A stretch of 17,646 bases of DNA from JAYZVT01 sp050248375 (GTDB lineage: Bacteria; Pseudomonadota; Alphaproteobacteria; Rhizobiales; Methyloligellaceae), in assembly GCA_050248375.1 (NCBI GenBank), contig JBFWSL010000042.1, positions 1 to 17,646 on the forward strand. The letters are read 5' to 3'. Below, piece by piece: positions 16,677-17,646 of this stretch (the stretch's first letter is position 1; each line of letters starts with the position of its first letter). Under the pieces are notes generated by a model, which had not been told where the DNA came from, searched no databases, and saw only the letters and a program-made list of their open reading frames with translations. The translations under genes were made by a program, and so were the position numbers.

Positions 16677-17646
16677 GGCGCCGCCATGCGGGCGGCGGGA
16701 CGGGCGGCGCGTTGTTGGTCCGGCCTGCGCGGGCCGTGCTCGACGGTGTTGCGCAGCACGCCGATGCGCTCGACCTCCAGCTCGACCACGTCACCGTCCT
16801 CGAGATAACGGCCGAGTTCGAGGCCGCAGCCCTTGCCCTGCCTGCCGGAGCAGGTGCCCGAGCCGATGAACTCGCCCGGATGCAGGGTCTCGGAGCGGGA
16901 GATGTAGGAGATGACCTCCTCGAAGGACCAGCGCATGTCGGCGGTGGATCCGCGCGACCATTCCTCGCCATTGACGCGGGCACACATCTTCAGCTTGTAG
17001 GGCTCGGCGATCTCGTCGGGCGTCACCAGCCACGGGCCGATGGCGTTGCCGGTGTCGAAGTCCTTGCCCTTGGCGGGGCCGAGCCGTGCGCCCATCTCCT
17101 CGAGCTGGATGTCGCGGGCCGAAAAGTCGTTGAAGACCACGTAGCCGGCGATGTGTTCCTTCGCCTTCGCCTCGGGGATGTCGCGGCCCCCTTCGCCGAT
17201 GAACACGCCCCATTCCAGTTCATAGTCGAACTTGCGGCAGCCCGCGGGAATGCGCACGGCGGCGCCGTTGCCGACGACGCTGAAGCGGTTCGACTTGTAG
17301 TAGGAGGGATGGCGGTACCAGGCCCGGTTCAGCAGGCCGGCCAGACTGTATCTGCGGCCGATTCGCTTCTCGATGAACTCGTCCACGGGCGCGAAAGGGC
17401 CGAGCCCCGCCACGCGCGTCGCGTTGATGACGTGATCCTCGAACAGCATGCAGTCGCGGATCGACTGCGGCACCGGCACCGGGGAGAGGAGGCGGGCCTC
17501 CTCCAGGTCCACGACCGCGTCGGGAGGCCGGCGCGAGGAGGCCAACTCAGACAGCATCATGGCCCGATAGCGCGCCTCGGGGCCCCCCTCCAGGAAGGAC
17601 AGCATGTCGGTAAAGTAAGGTTTTGCGCCGTTATCCAGCAGGATCG
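16673..17646 (-). CDS. Fumarylacetoacetate hydrolase (FAH) family protein, 5' end outside the window
   Basis: The frame is open from the TGA at 16673 to the right edge. An ATG at 17605 is internal: the 13 codons upstream of it read ILLDNGAKPYFTD, so the true start lies beyond the window. FAH-fold features are DCMLFEDHV, the metal Glu pair in FDYELEWGVFIGEGG, the metal Asp in VVFNDFSARDIQ, AKGKDFDTGNAIGPWL, GSGTCSGRQGKGCGLELGRYL and the closing GDVVELEVERIG. Family members hydrolyse C-C bonds of 1,3-dioxo acids or act as hydratases/decarboxylases of 2-oxo-4-enoates. The tail (RRPDQQRAARPAARMAAP) is low complexity. It is the first visible gene of the five-gene cluster, joined to the MBL gene by GTGA. 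The exact reaction is unknown. Confidence 0.9.
   Translation of the reverse strand, partial: ILLDNGAKPYFTDMLSFLEGGPEARYRAMMLSELASSRRPPDAVVDLEEARLLSPVPVPQSIRDCMLFEDHVINATRVAGLGPFAPVDEFIEKRIGRRYSLAGLLNRAWYRHPSYYKSNRFSVVGNGAAVRIPAGCRKFDYELEWGVFIGEGGRDIPEAKAKEHIAGYVVFNDFSARDIQLEEMGARLGPAKGKDFDTGNAIGPWLVTPDEIAEPYKLKMCARVNGEEWSRGSTADMRWSFEEVISYISRSETLHPGEFIGSGTCSGRQGKGCGLELGRYLEDGDVVELEVERIGVLRNTVEHGPRRPDQQRAARPAARMAAP

Overview
The window is dense, high-GC bacterial chromosome, most likely from an alphaproteobacterium. The evidence is the GC-rich codon use, a Zur-type operator, a Tat-exported MsrB, an ArsR/methyltransferase regulator in front of metF-metH, an AcuI-type acrylyl-CoA reductase, and a dispersed REP-type palindrome (GTAGCCCGGATGGAGCG...). 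The genus cannot be fixed from sequence alone. No rRNA, tRNA, CRISPR array, transposase or prophage was seen.

Left edge (1-710, minus strand): a patch of visibly lower GC holds the C-terminal part of a putative PD-(D/E)XK nuclease effector. A partner gene that runs off the edge is coupled to it by a TTGA stop/start overlap. The effector frame stays open upstream to about 707 but has no good start there and ends against cobW, so it looks like a 5'-truncated toxin/immunity-type module.

718-3306: a COG0523 (CobW/ZigA-like) GTPase under a near-perfect Zur box and a consensus -35. It is divergent from an alpha/beta hydrolase, which is followed by an inverted pair of REP hairpins.

3307-10923: a Tat-secreted MsrB (minus) is divergent from a methionine-cycle operon (plus): arsR/SAM-methyltransferase fusion - metF - metH part 1 (homocysteine domain) - metH part 2 (folate, cobalamin and activation domains) - class V PLP enzyme. 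Junctions are 0 nt, ATGA, 33 nt and GTGA. An 18-bp perfect palindrome fills the promoter spacer of this operon. The two metH parts are in the same reading frame, separated by one amber codon and 11 sense codons.

10861-11219: between the operon end and tauE lies a previously easy-to-miss 27-residue single-pass membrane protein gene (minus). It has a consensus Shine-Dalgarno, a plausible promoter, two 19-bp-spaced direct repeats upstream of that promoter and a hairpin/T-tract terminator downstream.

11220-13123: a TauE/SafE-family exporter (minus), divergent from acuI (plus).

13190-17646 (minus): a tightly packed five-gene operon of FAH-family hydrolase (5' end outside the window), metallo-beta-lactamase-fold hydrolase, NAD(P)-dependent DUF1932 dehydrogenase, HpcH/HpaI aldolase and O-methyltransferase. 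It looks like a catabolic pathway for an oxo-acid or aromatic-derived compound of unknown identity.
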